DNA of 64,000 nucleotides. Origin: JBDZVM01 sp040255675. GTDB taxonomy: Bacteria; Actinomycetota; Actinomycetes; Acidothermales; Acidothermaceae. Location: NCBI GenBank assembly GCA_040255675.1, contig JBDZVM010000018.1:17193-81192 (forward strand), written 5' to 3'. The first letter of the stretch is position 1; each line of letters begins with the position of its first letter. The notes beneath the pieces are model-generated. The model had not been told where the DNA came from, did not search any database, and worked only from the letters and a program-made list of their open reading frames with translations. This document shows, in pieces, positions 46,001 to 54,950 of this stretch. Made by a program: the position numbers and the translations under genes.

Positions 46001-46029
46001 TTGACATGCGCGCTTCGCGCATGTAGGAC
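46001..46029 (+). promoter_or_regulatory. deoR-operon promoter with embedded operator C
   Basis: A perfect -35 TTGACA (46001-46006), a 17-bp spacer and -10 TAGGAC (46024-46029) precede the GTG at 46036 by six bases, so the transcript is probably leaderless. The spacer is filled by CATGCGCGCTTCGCGCATG (46005-46023), a perfect 8-3-8 palindrome. A bound repressor would exclude RNA polymerase. Confidence 0.72.
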
Positions 46030-46035
46030 TCTCCT

Positions 46036-46881
46036 GTGACTAATGAACCCGGCGCGGCGGCTCGCCGCCGCCGCGACTTGCGAGGGTCGAACCGGCGGCG
46101 GCGCATCGTTGAAATGCTCGATGGCAGTCCTGAGGCTCTAACCGTCGAGGAACTAGCCGCCGCGTTCAAAGTGTCGTTGGCCACCGTGCGTAGAGATCTC
46201 GCGCGGCTGCGAAACGACCGGGTTATCACCCGCACGTACGGCGGAGCGGCGCCAGGCCCGCGCGAGCAAACGATTGGTCAGCGTCAGACCACGCGACGGC
46301 ACGCGAAGGACTGCATCGGTCGCGTGGCCGCGCGATACGTGCGTGCTGGCGATGTCGTCATTCTTGACGCGGGCACAACAACAGAGGCCGTAGCCGCAAA
46401 TTTGATGCAGGTCGACAAGCTGACCGTGATTACGAACGGTCTTGGCGCGATCAATCGCCTGGTCGAGAGTGAAGTCGTATCCGTCGTCGTGCTGGGCGGC
46501 GCACTTCGACGCACGAACCAAACCATTGGAGGCCTTGCCGCCGAGGCCATGCTGCGACATTTCCACGCGTCTACCGCGTTCATGGGCGCCGATGCCGTCG
46601 ATCCTCGGTGGGGCATCGCGTCCCGCACTCCGGAACAGTGCCAGCTCAAGAGCCTGATGATGGAGCGGGCCGAAAGGGTCGTTGTCGTTGTGGATTCGAG
46701 CAAGTTGGATCGGGATGGGTTTCATTACTGGTCGCCGCTGCCGCCTAATTGCCAGATCATCACAGACGAGGAAGCCAGTCCTGCCAGCCTGAATGCGCTG
46801 CGGGAGTCTGGCCTCGCCGACATCACCGTCGTCCCATTACGCGATGCGTCGGTCGAGTTTCTCAAAAACGTTGGGAGTTAG
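46036..46881 (+). CDS. DeoR-family transcriptional regulator, 281 aa
   Basis: The N-terminal helix-turn-helix (RRRRIVEMLDGSPEALTVEE, AAFKVSLATVRRDLARLRN, TRTYGGAA) is the DeoR signature. The C-terminal sugar-phosphate-sensing DeoRC domain contains VILDAGTTTEAVAANL, VVLGGALRR and VVVVDSSKLDRDGFHYW. DeoR proteins repress catabolic operons and release DNA on binding a phosphorylated intermediate. It is the first gene of the catabolic operon, divergent from the TRAP genes, with matching palindromes in both promoters. GTG start, apparently leaderless. Confidence 0.93.
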   Translation: MTNEPGAAARRRRDLRGSNRRRRIVEMLDGSPEALTVEELAAAFKVSLATVRRDLARLRNDRVITRTYGGAAPGPREQTIGQRQTTRRHAKDCIGRVAARYVRAGDVVILDAGTTTEAVAANLMQVDKLTVITNGLGAINRLVESEVVSVVVLGGALRRTNQTIGGLAAEAMLRHFHASTAFMGADAVDPRWGIASRTPEQCQLKSLMMERAERVVVVVDSSKLDRDGFHYWSPLPPNCQIITDEEASPASLNALRESGLADITVVPLRDASVEFLKNVGS

Positions 46882-46885
46882 GTGC

Positions 46886-47929
46886 ATGAAGCTTATGCAG
46901 CAGGTCGTCCTGCGGTCGCCGCTGGATTTGCGAGTCGAGAGTGTCCCTGTGCCGACGCTTAGTAAAGGGGACCTGCTGCTCAAGGTTGATCGCTCCCTCC
47001 TCTGCGGCACAGACGTGAGGATCTTCGAGGGGCGCAAATCGCGCAACGTGACGTTTCCGACGGTTCTAGGACACGAACTAGCCGGGCGCATTGTCGACTC
47101 CGCGGGGCCAATCCCGGAGGGCATCGATACCGAGACGCTATTCAGCGTGTACCCCCTCGTCCCATGCGGTTCGTGTGTCGCCTGCTTGAAAGGACACGAG
47201 AACATTTGCCGGAACCGGGTTGCATTCGGCTACCAGCTTCCAGGTGGGCTCTCGCAGTACATCCGGGTGCCCGCGGAGGCTGTCAAGAACCTGGTGCCAG
47301 TGCCTGGCGTCACGGCGGGTGAGGCAGCGCTCGTCGAGCCGGTCGCATGCGCATACAACGGTCAACAGCTGGCTGAGGTGGCGCACGCTGAGTCGGTGCT
47401 CGTCGTTGGCTGCGGACCTCTCGGATTGATTCACATTCGCTTGGCTCGAACGCTTGGGGTCGCGCATGTGGCCGCGATCGATCCCATTGCGGAACGACGC
47501 AACATGGCCGCACGGTCAGGAGCCGAGTTGGTTGCTGGCCCGGGCGCGGATACGGCAGAGCTCATCCGAGACTGGCAGCCAGGTGGCGTCGACGTGCTTG
47601 TCATGGCGATCGGCCGCACCGATGCCCTCACGCCCTACCTTTGTTGTCTGGCGCCGGGAGCCCGCGTGTCCGTCTTCGCCGGGTTCGCGGCGGACGCTGA
47701 ACTCGTTGTGCTTGCCAACGACGTCCATTACAACGAGTGGACCTTCGTGGGCGCATCGTCTTGTCGCCTGGATGGATTCCATTCAGTTGCCGCGCTCATT
47801 GCGTCCGGCAGGTTGGAAGTCCGCGACCTTCTCGGCAGTGAATTTCGACTCGAGGACGCGCCGCAAGCTTTAAGCGCGGCGGCATCGGGAACCGATCTTC
47901 GGGTCGGCATTAACCCGTGGCTCAACTGA
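46886..47929 (+). CDS. Zinc-dependent alcohol/polyol dehydrogenase (MDR family), 347 aa
   Basis: Catalytic zinc ligands lie in LLCGTDVRIFEG and GHELAGRIV; the structural-zinc loop with its cysteines is PCGSCVACLKGHENIC. The Rossmann motif VLVVGCGPLGLIHIRLA binds NAD(P). It resembles sorbitol/threonine-type dehydrogenases and is likely to oxidise a secondary alcohol of the incoming substrate. ATG 46886 has GGGAG nine bases upstream and starts four bases after the regulator stop. Confidence 0.92.
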   Translation: MKLMQQVVLRSPLDLRVESVPVPTLSKGDLLLKVDRSLLCGTDVRIFEGRKSRNVTFPTVLGHELAGRIVDSAGPIPEGIDTETLFSVYPLVPCGSCVACLKGHENICRNRVAFGYQLPGGLSQYIRVPAEAVKNLVPVPGVTAGEAALVEPVACAYNGQQLAEVAHAESVLVVGCGPLGLIHIRLARTLGVAHVAAIDPIAERRNMAARSGAELVAGPGADTAELIRDWQPGGVDVLVMAIGRTDALTPYLCCLAPGARVSVFAGFAADAELVVLANDVHYNEWTFVGASSCRLDGFHSVAALIASGRLEVRDLLGSEFRLEDAPQALSAAASGTDLRVGINPWLN

Positions 47930-47961
47930 GAAACCGTAATGCGACGGAAAGGAATTTCAAA

Positions 47962-48795
47962 TTGAGCGTGCTACCGCTCGACGTCAACAAGACTGGTACG
48001 ACATCAGCGCTAGGGCGCGAGATTCGACTTCGCAGGCTCTTCGGCACGGATGGACGAACCCTCACCGCAGCGCTCGACCAGGCGCTTCCGCGCGGTTTGG
48101 CCCCGCGACTTGCCCATATTCGGGAAACCTTTACGTCGATCGCGGACGGCCGGCCAGACGCCGTTACTGTCACGAAGGGAATTGCTGGGTACCTGCTCGC
48201 GGGGCTCGCCGCACCTATGCCCTGGATCCTCAAAGCGTCGACGTTTTCCACCGACTTCCATCCCACACAGGATGCGGTCATCGGAAGTGTCAACGACGCA
48301 ATCCGATTGGGTGCGGACGCCGTCGCCGTCGGGATATCGGCCGGATCAGCAAACCAGTCTGCGATGCTGGAAATGCTGAACCGCGTCGTGGAAGAGAGCC
48401 ACCTGGTTGGTCTGCCTGTCGTGTGCCACGCTTATCCAAGCGGTGAAATGTGGGGTGACCGAAAGGGCACAACGGAATCAGTCCTCTACGCCTCGCGTGC
48501 GGCGGCAGAGCTCGGCACAGACATAGTGAAGACCTGGTACACCGGATCCGAATCCGAGTTCCGGACGGTCGTCGAGGGAACGCCCGCAATCGTTGTAGCC
48601 GCGGGAGGTGCGCGCGCCAACAGCCCTCTGGAAGTCCTCGAGCAGGCGGCCGCAGTCATTGCGGCGGGTGGGCGCGGGATGACTTGCGGTCGCAACATCT
48701 GGAGCGCAGCGGATCCCGGTCGAATGGTGCTTGCCCTCAAAGCTGTCATCCACGACGGTCAATCGCCGTCCGATGCGCTGAAGCTGTTGGGCTGA
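47962..48795 (+). CDS. Class I aldolase of the DeoC/LacD/LsrF family, 277 aa
   Basis: A TIM-barrel aldolase. The Schiff-base Lys is in GTDIVKTWYTGSESE (about residue 197); AVTVTKGIAGY and GADAVAVGISAG are earlier strands, and VAAGGARANSPLEVLEQAA is the phosphate-binding end, as in FbaB/LsrF proteins. It probably cleaves a ketose phosphate to dihydroxyacetone phosphate or a related triose unit. TTG 47962 is chosen because AAGGAA is seven bases upstream; an in-frame GTG lies at 47968, and the frame is open back into the dehydrogenase gene. Confidence 0.85.
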   Translation: MSVLPLDVNKTGTTSALGREIRLRRLFGTDGRTLTAALDQALPRGLAPRLAHIRETFTSIADGRPDAVTVTKGIAGYLLAGLAAPMPWILKASTFSTDFHPTQDAVIGSVNDAIRLGADAVAVGISAGSANQSAMLEMLNRVVEESHLVGLPVVCHAYPSGEMWGDRKGTTESVLYASRAAAELGTDIVKTWYTGSESEFRTVVEGTPAIVVAAGGARANSPLEVLEQAAAVIAAGGRGMTCGRNIWSAADPGRMVLALKAVIHDGQSPSDALKLLG

Positions 48796-48810
48796 CGCGA
48801 GCGCCGATCC

Positions 48811-50322
48811 ATGCCAACCCACTACCTAGGCATCGACTTGGGTACGACCGCAAGCAAGGCGGCGGTACTCGACGCTGCAGGCAAGGTCGTGGCTCGGTCT
48901 CGCGTATCACACGGTGACGCCCTCAGTGCCAGACAGGGACGAGTCGACGCGCACGTCTGGGCCCGAAGCGTTCAGGGCGCCTGTCGGGAACTCGGGCCGG
49001 ACCTGGACGGCGTGGCCGGCATTGCGCTTGCGGTCCAAAGCCCCACCGTCTTTCTGCTTGACGGTGATTGCGAGCCGGTCACCGAGGGATTGACGTGGGC
49101 CCACCCCGCCTTGGAAGGTCACTGCCGGGCCTATGCTCTGGTCTGCGACGAATCAGACCGGTCTCTCATCGGTAACACGTGCGCCCCAGCGACGGCGATG
49201 GCTGCGGCATACGGCTTCTTCCGCGAACAGGAACCGCTCGAACTGCGATCCGCGCAGACTATGGGACTGGTCGGAACCTGGATAGGCGCCTGGTTGACCG
49301 GTGAGATCGCGATTGATCCGACGCAGGCTGCGTACACCGGGGTGTTGACAACGACGCGCAGCACATGGGCGTGGATTCCGAGTCTGTTAGACCGGCTCGG
49401 GATCCCTGCTGATCTGATGCCAGAAGTGCGCCCGTCTCTATCGGTGTTGGGAAGTCTTCGGCGTGATACGGCGAAGCTCCTCGGACTTCGTCCGGGCATT
49501 CCTGTGCTCGTGGGATCGGCTGACACGCCCGCTGCCTCATATGCGCTTGGATCCGACCCCAATTCCGCACCGCTATTAATCATGGGGACAACCCATGTCG
49601 TGTCTCGCTGTCTTGCGACGCCTGACACTCGGTCCCTTGCAATGCAGCGGCCAGACGTAGTGCCCGGCAGGTGGCTCATCAACGGTGCCACGAATGGCGG
49701 CCAAGCGTTGGCGCACGCAGCGGCGCTCCTGGGCTACGGCTCCTCACCGAATTCCGTGCGAAACCTGATAGCGGACGCGTCGCGTGCCGACCCAAAACAG
49801 GTGGCGGAGGCGCCGATCTATATTCCACATGTCACCGCCGAGCGAGGTCCTCTCTGGCTGCCGGAGGCTCGCACGGCCATGGTCGGGCTGACCGCAACCA
49901 CCGACCGAGCCAGCGCTGCTCGTGGCGTGCTGGAAGGCGTTTTGCTCGGCGACAAGATGGTGCTCGATCACTGCGTGTCAGCTCGCCAGCCGGATGTACT
50001 GCTGGCGGGAACTCACACCAAGGACCAGCTCATGCCACAGCTCTTGGCCGACGTCCTGGGCCGCACGATACATCTGGTGGAGGAGACGCATCTCCCAGCA
50101 GTCGGAGCCGCATTAATGTGCCTGGAGGTATTTAGCGGCACAGTTCGCGCCGTTCCGTCAGGTCCAGGCATCACTCCGCGGCCGCAGTGGCGTGATCTCG
50201 CCCGTCAGCGCGCCGAGCGGTTCGCCGACACTTGGACTGCTGTGGTGGGTCGCATGCCCTTGCCGACGCAGGACGGATCGGCCGACACATTTGGTGACCA
50301 GCGATTCGTCAGTAATGGCTGA
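48811..50322 (+). CDS. FGGY-family carbohydrate kinase, 503 aa
   Basis: The N-terminal phosphate-1 motif YLGIDLGTTASKAAVLD and the C-terminal ATP-site region (AARGVLEGVLLGDKMVLDH, DVLLAGTHTKDQLMPQLLAD) define the FGGY family of xylulokinase-like enzymes. The substrate-contact region AVQSPTVFLLDGDCEPVTEG differs from xylulokinase (usually GQMHG), so a different sugar or polyol is likely. It lies 15 bp after the aldolase gene. Confidence 0.92.
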   Translation: MPTHYLGIDLGTTASKAAVLDAAGKVVARSRVSHGDALSARQGRVDAHVWARSVQGACRELGPDLDGVAGIALAVQSPTVFLLDGDCEPVTEGLTWAHPALEGHCRAYALVCDESDRSLIGNTCAPATAMAAAYGFFREQEPLELRSAQTMGLVGTWIGAWLTGEIAIDPTQAAYTGVLTTTRSTWAWIPSLLDRLGIPADLMPEVRPSLSVLGSLRRDTAKLLGLRPGIPVLVGSADTPAASYALGSDPNSAPLLIMGTTHVVSRCLATPDTRSLAMQRPDVVPGRWLINGATNGGQALAHAAALLGYGSSPNSVRNLIADASRADPKQVAEAPIYIPHVTAERGPLWLPEARTAMVGLTATTDRASAARGVLEGVLLGDKMVLDHCVSARQPDVLLAGTHTKDQLMPQLLADVLGRTIHLVEETHLPAVGAALMCLEVFSGTVRAVPSGPGITPRPQWRDLARQRAERFADTWTAVVGRMPLPTQDGSADTFGDQRFVSNG

Positions 50323-50367
50323 CATAACCCACGGAGGGAATATGGGACGCCGCGCAAAGGTGAAGCG

Positions 50368-51333
50368 ATGAAGCGGGTGTACGTGGCACGCACTCTTACC
50401 GAGGATGCGATGAGCACACTGCGTAGCCTCGACGCTGACCTCGTCATAGGCGGGGATGGGCCCCCAGCCAGGCACGAGCTCCTTGAGGGTTGCCGCGGAG
50501 CCGATGCCGCGATCGTCACGTTGACCGAGACGATTGACGAATCCTTCTTCGAAGCCGCAGGGCCTCAGCTGCGCGTCGTAGCTAACGTGGCCGTCGGGTT
50601 CAACAACATCGACGTCGAGAGCGCGAACCGCAGGGGGGTGACCGTTACCAATACCCCTGGCGTGCTCGACGGCACGACGGCGGACTTCACTATAGGTCTG
50701 ATCATCGCGCTCAGCCGCAACCTCCTGCAAGCGGATCAGTTCGTGCGCTCACGCAAAGCATGGGTGTGGGGCCCCACGATGTTTCTCGGCTTAGATCTCA
50801 GCGCCGGCGCCACACTCGGTATCGTCGGATACGGCCGGATCGGCGCTGCCGTCGCAGTGCGCGCGAAGGCGCTCGGAATGAACGTCATCGCGAACAGTCC
50901 CAGCCGATGCCCGGGTAGCAGCGCCGACGGTGTCAAGTTTGTGATCATGGAGGATCTGCTCGTCTCCAGCGATGTTGTATCCGTCCACACCCCCCTGTTG
51001 CCATCGACTCACAACCTCATCAACTCGACGGCACTTCGCGCGATGAAGCCAACCGCATATTTGATCAATATGGCGCGGGGCGGAGTCGTCGACGAAAGCG
51101 CTCTCCTCGAGGCACTTGCGGACGGCACCATCGCGGGTGCTGCTCTGGACACCTTCGAAAATGAACCGAACGTCAACCCGGCCCTACTTGGCGCGCGCAA
51201 CCTCATACTCACCCCGCACATAGCGAGTGCTGGGCGATCCACTCGTGAGCGCATGTGCGGTCTGGCAGTGCAAAACGTCGCACGAATCCTTCGTGGGCAA
51301 GAGGCGCTCACTCCCGTAATGCCGGTCTCATAG
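50368..51333 (+). CDS. D-2-hydroxyacid dehydrogenase (glyoxylate/hydroxypyruvate reductase type), 321 aa
   Basis: The NAD(P) motif is GATLGIVGYGRIGAAVAVRA (about residues 149-168). The catalytic triad is seen as Arg in NMARGGVVDE, Glu in DTFENEP and His in LTPHIAS. The family reduces 2-oxoacids such as glyoxylate and hydroxypyruvate to D-hydroxyacids. With glycerate kinase two genes later, production of D-glycerate is the natural reading. AAAGGTG precedes the ATG. Confidence 0.93.
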   Translation: MKRVYVARTLTEDAMSTLRSLDADLVIGGDGPPARHELLEGCRGADAAIVTLTETIDESFFEAAGPQLRVVANVAVGFNNIDVESANRRGVTVTNTPGVLDGTTADFTIGLIIALSRNLLQADQFVRSRKAWVWGPTMFLGLDLSAGATLGIVGYGRIGAAVAVRAKALGMNVIANSPSRCPGSSADGVKFVIMEDLLVSSDVVSVHTPLLPSTHNLINSTALRAMKPTAYLINMARGGVVDESALLEALADGTIAGAALDTFENEPNVNPALLGARNLILTPHIASAGRSTRERMCGLAVQNVARILRGQEALTPVMPVS

Positions 51334-51348
51334 AGACATGGAGGTTTG

Positions 51349-51861
51349 GTGTCGCAAGTACACCGGGTCGTCAATGTGGGAACGGATCACGCTGGCTTTT
51401 ACTTCGCTGCCCGATTGTGTAATCGTCTCAGCGACCAAGGCTACGACGTCCATTACTACGGTGCCCATGCCTATGATCCGGACGACGACTACCCTGGCCC
51501 TTGCTATGCGGCTGCCTACGCGACGGCGATAGCACCCGGCTCGCTCGGTATCGTCATCGGCGGCTCCGGAAACGGCGAACAGATGGCAGCCAACATCGTT
51601 CCAGGTATTCGGGCAGCACTCGTGTGGAACGATGAAACCGCTGTGCTAGCCCGGTCGCACAATGACGCCAACGTCATCGCCATCGGGATACGGCAGACAA
51701 GTGAGAGCGAAGCCCACCGCCTCATCGAGTTATTCCTTACCGAGCCGTTCTCCGGAGAACCGCGGCATGTACGGCGTATTCACCAACTTGCCGTACTCGA
51801 AAATGCATTACGCACGGGGGTGTGTAGCCAACTCGGAGGGATCAACGCTGAATTGGATTAG
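51349..51861 (+). CDS. RpiB/LacAB-family sugar-phosphate isomerase, 170 aa
   Basis: GTDHAGFYFAARLCNRL begins the family fold. VIGGSGNGEQMAANIVPGIR is the active-site loop, here with the Glu form used by mycobacterial RpiB instead of the Cys of E. coli-type enzymes, and HNDANVIAIGIR closes it. Ribose-5-phosphate isomerase or a tetrulose/pentulose-phosphate isomerase are both possible; the operon favours the second. GTG 51349 follows GGAGG by four bases. Confidence 0.9.
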   Translation: MSQVHRVVNVGTDHAGFYFAARLCNRLSDQGYDVHYYGAHAYDPDDDYPGPCYAAAYATAIAPGSLGIVIGGSGNGEQMAANIVPGIRAALVWNDETAVLARSHNDANVIAIGIRQTSESEAHRLIELFLTEPFSGEPRHVRRIHQLAVLENALRTGVCSQLGGINAELD

Positions 51862-51908
51862 TAATAGCAGCGAAGTCGAGAGCCAGTCGGCTCGTGGCGG
51901 GAGGTTTG

Positions 51909-52994
51909 GTGACGACAACCGGAGCGCCGCCGCGGGGTGCCGCGCCGCGGGTTGTCGCGGCGCCCGACAAGTTCAAGGGCACAGCATCCGCCCCAGAAGC
52001 CGCTGCTGCGATTGCCGCCGCCGTCCGGGCAATTGGGTACACCTGCCGTGAGATACCTCTAGCGGACGGTGGGGAGGGCACTCTCGACGTATTCGGCGGC
52101 GCTAACCGCACTACGACGGTGACGGGGCCACTCGGCGCACGGGTGCAGGCTGGCTGGCGCCTCGACGGCGAGAGGGCGGTGATTGAGATGGCACGCGCAT
52201 CCGGGCTACTGCTCGCCGGAGGCGCGGCCAGCAACGACCCGCTCGCCGCTACCACCACGGGTACCGGAGAACTGGTCGCTGCCGCAATCACCGCCGGGGC
52301 TACCGACATCATCGTGGGTGTTGGCGGCTCGGCCACCACCGACGGCGGGTTGGGTGCGCTGCGAGTCCTGGCTCCTCGCGACGGGCACGGTGCGCTGCCA
52401 GCGGGCATTCAGCTGCGTGTCTGTGCCGATGTGCGTACGAGATTTCTCGATGCGGCAGCTATTTTCGGGCCACAGAAGGGCGCGAGCCCCAGTCAGGTTG
52501 CGCAGTTGAGTGAGCGGCTCGCCGAGCTTCGGCGGTGCTACCTCGACTGGTACGGCCTGGACGTGCAGACCCTGGATCGTTCCGGTGCCGCCGGCGGCCT
52601 AGCCGGTGGACTGGCCGCCATCGGAGCGCAACTCGTGGAGGGCTTCGACACGCTCGCCGATGCCGCTGGATTGAACGACTCCCTAGCGGACGCCGACCTC
52701 GTCGTCACCGGGGAGGGCAGGTTCGATGCGGAGTCGCTACACGGCAAGGTGGTTGGCGGCGTCGTCGCCCGCGCTCGGTCATGTGGACTGCCTGTGCTGG
52801 TGGTCTGTGGCTCGGCCGATCCATCGGTCGCAGTGCCGGACGGTGTCGCGATCACGGCCCTGGTGGATATTTTCGGAGCGTTAGAGCCGTTCGCGGACAC
52901 TGCGGGCTGTATCAGCACCGCGGTGCGGTTCTGGCTCGACGCGCATACGTTGACCCGAAAACGGGCCAACGGCCACCCTCGCGTGGGCGGATAG
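51909..52994 (+). CDS. Glycerate 2-kinase (GlxK/GarK family), 361 aa
   Basis: Phosphorylates D-glycerate. Family motifs: VVAAPDKFKGTASAPEAAAA, PLADGGEGTLDVF, GVGGSATTDGGLGAL, FGPQKGASPSQV and VTGEGRFDAESLHGKV. Length is normal. The GTG at 51909 follows GGGAGG by four bases, the same spacing as the gene upstream. Last gene of the catabolic operon, delivering 2-phosphoglycerate to glycolysis. Confidence 0.94.
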   Translation: MTTTGAPPRGAAPRVVAAPDKFKGTASAPEAAAAIAAAVRAIGYTCREIPLADGGEGTLDVFGGANRTTTVTGPLGARVQAGWRLDGERAVIEMARASGLLLAGGAASNDPLAATTTGTGELVAAAITAGATDIIVGVGGSATTDGGLGALRVLAPRDGHGALPAGIQLRVCADVRTRFLDAAAIFGPQKGASPSQVAQLSERLAELRRCYLDWYGLDVQTLDRSGAAGGLAGGLAAIGAQLVEGFDTLADAAGLNDSLADADLVVTGEGRFDAESLHGKVVGGVVARARSCGLPVLVVCGSADPSVAVPDGVAITALVDIFGALEPFADTAGCISTAVRFWLDAHTLTRKRANGHPRVGG

Positions 52995-53010
52995 CACGCA
53001 GTGGGCTGGC

Positions 53011-53985
53011 CTAGTTGAGACCGCGCGGCGCCTCCAGCTTCGATCCGACGGTCGCACGCAACTGAAAGCCGCTGGGGTCGTGCACGTGCACGACGTGGTC
53101 GCACACTTGGTGGGCGATCCACAAACCGCGGCCGCGAGTGCCGTCGTCGTCGGCGTGTGTCAGACCGGCGAACGGGTCTGCCGGGCCGGGCCCGGCATCG
53201 CGTACCGCCGCGATGGCCCGATCGGGCGCCGTCCAGACTCGCACCACGACCGGTGGCCGGCCGTGGGCGTGCGCGTTGGCGACGGCCTCGCTCACCGCGA
53301 ACACGAGGTGATCGATGTCTTCGGCCGAGAGCGAACTGGCGGCCGCTGCGCGGCGCACCGCTCGACGTGCTTCAGCTGGCGCGGCGCCGAAGAGTTCGAC
53401 TACGGGCGGGTGGTGCTGCAGTGGGTCCGTCGGTGGCGCGGCGCGGCCGGCCAGGAACAGCCGGGGCGGCTGGTAATCGTCATTGCGCGCCGACCGGCTC
53501 TCGGGCGTGGCCATGCGAGGATGCGTGCGCATGAGGTCGGCGAGCACATACTCGGGGGTGATGCCCCGGTCGTACATGCAAAGAGACGACACGTCGAATT
53601 CGGCGAACAGGGTGTTGACGGCTGCCTCGTAGCGTGCCCACGGTTCCCACGCCAGCGGTGAGGAGATGTCCGCGGAATCGAGCTCTCCGATGATCCGCAA
53701 CCGCCGCCCACCTCGGGTCGCGCCGTGTGTACGGAACCGGTCCAGCCATGTCGCGACCGCGCCGGCCGGACGACGGTAGGTGAGCCCGCGGGCGAACTCG
53801 ACGTCCGGGTGGTCTGGGAGCCTGGCCCGCAGCGCGGCCTGATGGCCCGCGGCGACGACGACTGGCTCTCCGGCGTCCAGGCTTTGCTCGACGAAAGCCG
53901 CCACCATCGCGACGAACTCGTCTTCGTCGGAATACAGGCCGACCGCGTGCTCGAACGATGCGCCACCCGGTGAGGGACGCTTCAT
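53011..53985 (-). CDS. MEDS sensor domain plus HATPase (anti-sigma regulatory type) protein, 324 aa
   Basis: Residues about 12-165 form a MEDS domain (HAVGLYSDEDEFVAMVAAFV, GEPVVVAAGHQAALRA), found in methanogen/methylotrophy and other sensors. Residues about 205-320 are an RsbW-like ATPase with the N-box FAVSEAVANAHAHG and the G-box GRGLWIAHQVCD. It has no His-phosphotransfer helix, so it probably acts as an anti-sigma switch kinase. It converges with the glycerate kinase gene, with 16 bp between stops. Confidence 0.87.
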   Translation of the reverse strand: MKRPSPGGASFEHAVGLYSDEDEFVAMVAAFVEQSLDAGEPVVVAAGHQAALRARLPDHPDVEFARGLTYRRPAGAVATWLDRFRTHGATRGGRRLRIIGELDSADISSPLAWEPWARYEAAVNTLFAEFDVSSLCMYDRGITPEYVLADLMRTHPRMATPESRSARNDDYQPPRLFLAGRAAPPTDPLQHHPPVVELFGAAPAEARRAVRRAAAASSLSAEDIDHLVFAVSEAVANAHAHGRPPVVVRVWTAPDRAIAAVRDAGPGPADPFAGLTHADDDGTRGRGLWIAHQVCDHVVHVHDPSGFQLRATVGSKLEAPRGLN

Positions 53986-54168
53986 CGCGGTACCACCTCG
54001 ACCCGCACGTGCTGGAGCTCTAGCAGTTCATCCGGCGGGCGACCAGAGTCGGTCGGCTTCGCCGTCGTCAACGGGACGATACGCCGCGGTGCGCGGGTGA
54101 GTAGACGAAGCCCCGCCGCGCGGCCCGGAAAGCCGATGTAACCGGCGGCTAGGTCGTGCGCCGACCTC

Positions 54169-54891
54169 TTACATCAAGAAATAGTCCGATGCGGCAAGGA
54201 TCTGCTCGGCCACCGGCAAATCTCGCGGGTAGGTGAGTTTGATGTTTCGGTCGTCTCCGGGCACATGACGAATCGCGCAACCGCCGAACCATTCGATACA
54301 CGATGCGGTGTCGGTGCCGGCGAAACCCTTTGCGGCGGCGGCATTGTAGGCGGCAATGAGATGCTCGGCGCGAAACGCTTGCGGGGTCTGCACCCGAAGC
54401 AGCGTGCTGCCGTCGAACCTTTCTCGTACGCGCTCGTCGGCGTCTACCTCGACGACGTCGCCGACGGGTAGCCCCGGGACGGCGCCCCCGACCGCCCGAG
54501 CGGCCTCGATGACGCGGCAGATCAGGGACGGTCCGATGAGCGGGCGCGCGCCGTCGTGAATCATCACGATGTCGACCTCACCCGCCTTGATGGCGGGTTC
54601 GAGGTGGCGCAATGCGTTGTACTCCGAAGCGTGCCGGGTGTCTCCGCCCGCGACGATCGAAACAGCGACGTCGGGCAGCTCTCGATCAACGATTTCTTCG
54701 ACCAGCTCGCGGTCTTGCGGGCGCACACTAAGCACTAGCTGCCCTATCTCGGGCACGCGTGAGAATGCCAAAATCGACCAGGAGATCACCCGACGAGTGC
54801 CGAGCGACATGTAGACCTTGTTCTGCACGCCGCCGAACCGGGTGCCGCCGCCTCCCGCGAGGACCACCGCCGCGACTTTCGCCGACTCCAC
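54169..54891 (-). CDS. IspD/TarI-family cytidylyltransferase, 240 aa
   Basis: Nucleotide-binding loop VVLAGGGGTRFGG, IHDGARPLI, LRVQTPQAF and GDDRNIKLTYPRDL identify a CTP-dependent cytidylyltransferase, either 2-C-methyl-D-erythritol-4-phosphate (isoprenoid pathway) or ribitol-5-phosphate (wall polymers). Neighbours do not decide. GTG 54891 is chosen because TAGCGT, a good -10, ends seven bases upstream, suggesting a leaderless transcript; ATG 54939 would add a basic 16-residue leader. Confidence 0.85.
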   Translation of the reverse strand: MESAKVAAVVLAGGGGTRFGGVQNKVYMSLGTRRVISWSILAFSRVPEIGQLVLSVRPQDRELVEEIVDRELPDVAVSIVAGGDTRHASEYNALRHLEPAIKAGEVDIVMIHDGARPLIGPSLICRVIEAARAVGGAVPGLPVGDVVEVDADERVRERFDGSTLLRVQTPQAFRAEHLIAAYNAAAAKGFAGTDTASCIEWFGGCAIRHVPGDDRNIKLTYPRDLPVAEQILAASDYFLM

Positions 54892-54950
54892 GCAAGCCAC
54901 GCTATCGCGGCGCCGCGGCAGCAGCGCGTCCGTTCTCATGGTCGGCGAAG

